64,000 bases of DNA from the NCBI GenBank assembly GCA_009780025.1, contig WRAV01000007.1, positions 1-64,000 on the forward strand, read 5' to 3'. The notes under the pieces are model-generated. The model was not told where the DNA came from and did not search any database. It saw only the letters and a list, made by a program, of their open reading frames with translations. Every line of letters begins with the position of its first letter. Positions within the stretch are counted from its first letter, which is position 1. The DNA comes from Oscillospiraceae bacterium (GTDB lineage: Bacteria; Bacillota; Clostridia; Oscillospirales; Ruminococcaceae). The translations under genes and the position numbers were made by a program. Of this stretch, positions 61,145-64,000 are shown piece by piece.

Positions 61145-62512
61145 TTATGAAGTTGTAAATGTTACATGCACCGAAGTTCCTTCGCCCACAGTGGATTCCA
61201 CTGCCATCTCGGCATTATGTACTTCCGCAATTTTATTGCAGAGGGTCAGGCCAAGGCCTATGCCGCCGTCTTCCCGGCTTCGGGATTTATCTACACGGTA
61301 AAACGGCTCCGCGATTTCTGGTAAGCTTTCTTTGGGGATGCCACAGCCATCGTCAATAACAGATATCAGTGTGCCATTAGGCAGTACTTTGGCTTCCAAG
61401 CGGATATTGCCACCAGCTGGTGGGCAGGCTTTTAGGGCGTTGCAACATAGGTTTAAGAGCAGGCTTCTAATCAAATCCTCTTGCCCATCTATAGTATCTA
61501 TATCGCTTTGGCAAACCATGCGCACATTATGCTTACGCAAAGATGCCTCCATTGTTTGACCGATATCTTCAAACAACGCGGGAATCGAAATCGGACTTTT
61601 TACGGGCTGATAATTGCGTAGCGTTGCGAGCTCCAGCAAGGAATTGGCTATTTTTCTCATGTGATTAGCCTCATCCATAATATACCCTGCTGATTCTATG
61701 GTTTCTTTTTCATCTAACGATGCCTTTTGCAAATACTCCGCATAGCCGTAGATAGATGTTAGCGGCGTTCGGATTTCGTGGGCAAAGTTATCCACGAACT
61801 GTTGTTTGCTTACGGCTTCTTCTTCTAAAAATATTATCTGGCGCTCTACTTTTCCTGCCATTTTATTAAAGTCAAGAGCGACCTGTGCCAGCTCGTTATT
61901 ACCCTTCACATTAATCCTTTCGCCAAACTGCCCGTTTGCAATTTTCCTAGAAGCCTTGGCGACGATACTTAGCGGTTTAAAGATAGATGACAATATAAAA
62001 TACAGGGCAAACGCAGCGACAATGGAAAACACAATGGCCGAAAACAAGAGGATGCGTTGAATGTTTTGCATATCCGCAATGTTTTCGGTTACATTCAGGC
62101 TGTAATTCAGCTGGAAGTATCCCAAACGCCCCGGTAAGAATCCTGCAATGTAAATAAAATACTCAGCTCCCTGAATGACAAAGGAAACCTCACCTTCCGA
62201 AAGTAAGTTGCCTTGCCCGGATAATGTTAAGTCAGCTATAGAAATATGAACGTTTTGCCTAATATAATATCTCGCGTAGCCGCTAACAAGATTATCTACA
62301 GCCAAAGAAAAATCCACGAGGTCCATGCCTCTGCCGTATAGAACCGCAATATCTCTAGATAGCGAGTGGGCGATGGCTTGATACTGGCCGGCGCTTTTTT
62401 CTTTAAGCATACTCACTTGGCTGCTAGTCATGTAGACAGAGACAATCCCTACGCTAGAAAACAGGATACAGAGAAAAAGCAGATAAGTAGCGAAAAATGT
62501 TTTCAGTCTCAT
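61145..62512 (-). CDS. sensor histidine kinase with HAMP
   Basis: A 455-residue membrane kinase. Two membrane helices (about 7-28 and 150-172) flank an extracytoplasmic sensor of about 120 residues, then HAMP (about 172-225), HisKA with the phosphoacceptor in NFAHEIRTPLTSIYGYAEY, and HATPase with N box LLNLCCNALKA, DDGCGI, GGIGLGL. The ATG at 62512 overlaps the response-regulator stop by 4 bases (ATGA), which decides the start. Confidence 0.95.
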   Translation of the reverse strand: MRLKTFFATYLLFLCILFSSVGIVSVYMTSSQVSMLKEKSAGQYQAIAHSLSRDIAVLYGRGMDLVDFSLAVDNLVSGYARYYIRQNVHISIADLTLSGQGNLLSEGEVSFVIQGAEYFIYIAGFLPGRLGYFQLNYSLNVTENIADMQNIQRILLFSAIVFSIVAAFALYFILSSIFKPLSIVAKASRKIANGQFGERINVKGNNELAQVALDFNKMAGKVERQIIFLEEEAVSKQQFVDNFAHEIRTPLTSIYGYAEYLQKASLDEKETIESAGYIMDEANHMRKIANSLLELATLRNYQPVKSPISIPALFEDIGQTMEASLRKHNVRMVCQSDIDTIDGQEDLIRSLLLNLCCNALKACPPAGGNIRLEAKVLPNGTLISVIDDGCGIPKESLPEIAEPFYRVDKSRSREDGGIGLGLTLCNKIAEVHNAEMAVESTVGEGTSVHVTFTTS

Positions 62513-63168
62513 AGTTTCACCTCCAGCCGATACCCTAACTTGTATACGGTTTTTATTACATCTTCCCAGCCCAGCTTTTTGCGGATATTGTGGATATGTA
62601 CGTCTACCGTTCTTGTATCGCCGCCATAGTCGTATCCCCATGCAATTTCAAGCAGCTTATCTCGAGACATGGCTATATTGCGGTTTTTTATCAGCGCCTC
62701 AATAAGAATAAATTCCTGTGGTGCAAAGTCTACGGCCTCATTTTTGTAAAGCACCTGCCTGCTTGATAAATCTACCTTTACGTCACGCAGGCAAAACAAT
62801 TTGTCCGCTTTGTTAGTGCGCCTTAGAACAGATTCTATCCTTGCTTGCAACTCCAGCATGTCAAAGGGCTTTACTATATAATCGTCCGCTCCCAATTTCA
62901 AACCTCTAATTTTGTCTTGCACCCTACCGCGAGCTGTTAAAAATATTATGGGAATATCCACTGCAATCTCCTCAATCACTTGGAAGCCATCCAGTTTTGG
63001 CAGCATGATGTCGAGCAAAATAAGATCGAAGTCGTACCTCTCAATTTCATTGAAGACAGACTCGCCATCAAAAACGGAAACGCAGGTATGTCCCACGAGC
63101 TCAAGATTTTTCTTGATGAGCGTATTTATCGCCTTTTCATCTTCCACTATAAGTATTAGTGCCACCAT
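62509..63168 (-). CDS. OmpR/PhoB-family response regulator
   Basis: A 219-residue regulator. Receiver: acidic pair VEDE, phospho-Asp in LILLDIMLPKLDG, Thr in LTARG, Lys in VKPFD. C-terminal winged helix from about 125, ending in the typical HIHNIRKKLG and VYKLGYRLE. GAGG is 5 bases before the ATG at 63168. Upstream lies a tandem 11-bp direct repeat that fits its own binding site. Confidence 0.96.
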   Translation of the reverse strand: MVALILIVEDEKAINTLIKKNLELVGHTCVSVFDGESVFNEIERYDFDLILLDIMLPKLDGFQVIEEIAVDIPIIFLTARGRVQDKIRGLKLGADDYIVKPFDMLELQARIESVLRRTNKADKLFCLRDVKVDLSSRQVLYKNEAVDFAPQEFILIEALIKNRNIAMSRDKLLEIAWGYDYGGDTRTVDVHIHNIRKKLGWEDVIKTVYKLGYRLEVKL

Positions 63169-63194
63169 TCTCACCTCAATAACAGCTTACCATC

Positions 63195-63216
63195 AAGTTG
63201 TTAAGAAGTTGTTAAG
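63195..63216. promoter_or_regulatory. tandem 11-bp direct repeat, likely response-regulator box
   Basis: AAGTTGTTAAG occurs twice in perfect tandem, 27 bases upstream of the response-regulator start. An 11-bp head-to-tail repeat is the arrangement bound by OmpR/PhoB-family dimers, so autoregulation is suggested. Confidence 0.7.
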
Positions 63217-63281
63217 CCAAGCAACGGCTTTGAAGTTTACCTCAAGGCCGAAGATATTTAGGAATTATTTTAAAACCCCTA

Positions 63282-63310
63282 TTGACAAATACCGAATATG
63301 GAATTATAAT
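63282..63310 (+). promoter_or_regulatory. perfect consensus promoter
   Basis: TTGACA (63282-63287), 17-base spacer, TATAAT (63305-63310), upstream of the winged-helix gene. Confidence 0.9.
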
Positions 63311-63338
63311 CACTTATGGAATCAATGGGGGGTGCGCC

Positions 63339-63896
63339 ATGCCAAAAGACATTCTTGAAGTGCTTTTAAATCCTGTGCGTATGCGGGTTTTGCAGTTATT
63401 TAGGCCCGGTGAATCCGGCGCGGGAGGCCAAATGACTGCAAACGAGATATGCGAGCAGCTAAGCGACATTCCGCGTACAACTCTATATAGACATATAGGT
63501 GTCTTGATTGATGCCGATGTCTTGGACATCGTATCTGAGCGAAAAGTGCGCGGCAGCGTCGAGCGCACACTTGCGCTTAATATGTCGGAATTTGAAAAGT
63601 TAAGGGGCAATAATGTAGAGAATGTTCCGCAGTTGGCGTTGCGCTATTTAATGGTTATTTATGCAAAGTTTGAAAAATACTTCCGTACCCACGAGCGAAT
63701 AGCAGAGAAAGACACGATGTTTTTTACCAGTGCGATACTTATGCTAAACGATCAAGAATTCGAGGGCTTTTTGACCGAGATAACTGCGGTGTTTGATAAG
63801 TATAGCTCTAAAGGGGCGTCCGAAGGATGCAAGTCGCGAGATATTTCAATCATCTGCGCGCCGCCGGAAGAAATGAGGAAAACTGAAGGGGGCTAA
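63339..63896 (+). CDS. winged-helix regulator (ArsR/PadR-like)
   Basis: A 185-residue regulator. N-terminal winged helix (about 1-85): ILEVLLNPVRMRVLQLF, MTANEICEQLSDIPRTTLYRHI, then a wing with VRGSVERTLAL. The C-terminal helical part (about 100-165) is probably for ligand or dimer contact. GGGGGGTG 5 bases before the ATG at 63339 fixes the start. In similar regulators a transporter or efflux gene lies downstream, which would be beyond this window. The strong unshielded promoter hints at autoregulation. Confidence 0.88.
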   Translation: MPKDILEVLLNPVRMRVLQLFRPGESGAGGQMTANEICEQLSDIPRTTLYRHIGVLIDADVLDIVSERKVRGSVERTLALNMSEFEKLRGNNVENVPQLALRYLMVIYAKFEKYFRTHERIAEKDTMFFTSAILMLNDQEFEGFLTEITAVFDKYSSKGASEGCKSRDISIICAPPEEMRKTEGG

Positions 63897-64000
63897 TACT
63901 TTATAGCTGATTAATAAAGCGTACAAAGAAAAAGGCAAAAACCTAAAACCCCTAGTAAGCCACACAATATTCATGGATCAGATTGGCACATCTATTTTGG

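Overview
The window looks like a chromosomal piece of an anaerobic, spore-forming member of the Clostridia. Reasons: a full-length SpoIVA next to a DUF3794/LysM protein, strong AGGAGG-type ribosome binding sites, consensus sigma-A promoters, short-form HisG with HisZ, a CpsB/C/D phosphotyrosine module of Gram-positive type, and PASTA and DUF4349 proteins. Base composition is moderately GC-rich except for a distinctly AT-rich stretch inside the exopolysaccharide locus. I cannot name the genus.

Layout. 0.1-6.4 kb: a NusG-II domain protein, tRNA-Arg(ACG), a proline-rich surface protein, a zinc-ribbon/PASTA pseudokinase, YebC and a DUF4349 lipoprotein. 6.5-7.6 kb: a gene-free imperfect palindrome of about 1.05 kb. 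7.8-11.9 kb: a two-gene unit encoding a 985-residue J-like/zinc-ribbon/FN3-like scaffold and a zinc-ribbon P-loop GTPase; this is the best candidate for an undescribed system. 11.9-15.8 kb: a divergent small gene/XRE regulator pair, then DUF3794-LysM and spoIVA. 15.8-26.1 kb: an inositol catabolism and uptake locus (iolG divergent from iolD, iolE, an ABC importer, a second dehydrogenase, iolB). 26.4-27.0 kb: a structured RNA with its own promoter and terminator, followed by a SpoVT/AbrB-like zinc-finger protein. 27.0-35.2 kb: a histidine operon, hisZ-G-D-C-H-A-F-IE-K, with no hisB. 35.3-38.9 kb: citF, citE and an LDH-family dehydrogenase that carries the malate-type Arg. 39.1-42.9 kb: an M-box riboswitch leading uppP-mgtE, then a ZIP metal transporter. 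42.9-54.1 kb: an eleven-gene exopolysaccharide locus on the minus strand. 54.2-64 kb: a secreted Gly/Pro-rich protein, RecQ, a ferredoxin-like protein divergent from a Crp/Fnr regulator, a DUF454 protein, an exported protein with an adjacent two-component system, and a PadR/ArsR-type regulator.

How genes work together. The iol genes would import inositol and carry it through inosose, the trione and 5-deoxy-glucuronate; iolC and iolA are not here. CitF/CitE would split citrate to acetate and oxaloacetate, and the Arg102-type dehydrogenase would plausibly reduce oxaloacetate to malate. The M-box ties low Mg2+ to both a Mg2+ channel and undecaprenyl-pyrophosphate recycling. In the exopolysaccharide locus GalU supplies UDP-glucose, the sugar transferase primes the lipid, GT4 and pyruvyl transferase extend or decorate it, a MurJ/MVF protein may flip it, EpsG-like and Wzy-like proteins may polymerise it, and CpsC/D/B regulate chain length.

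Repeats are prominent between genes: at least three families of palindromic elements (a CTTCAAAA...TTTTGAAG family, an AACCTGTCTTCATA-ended MITE-like family, and TGTAGGGGC...GCCCCTACA elements).
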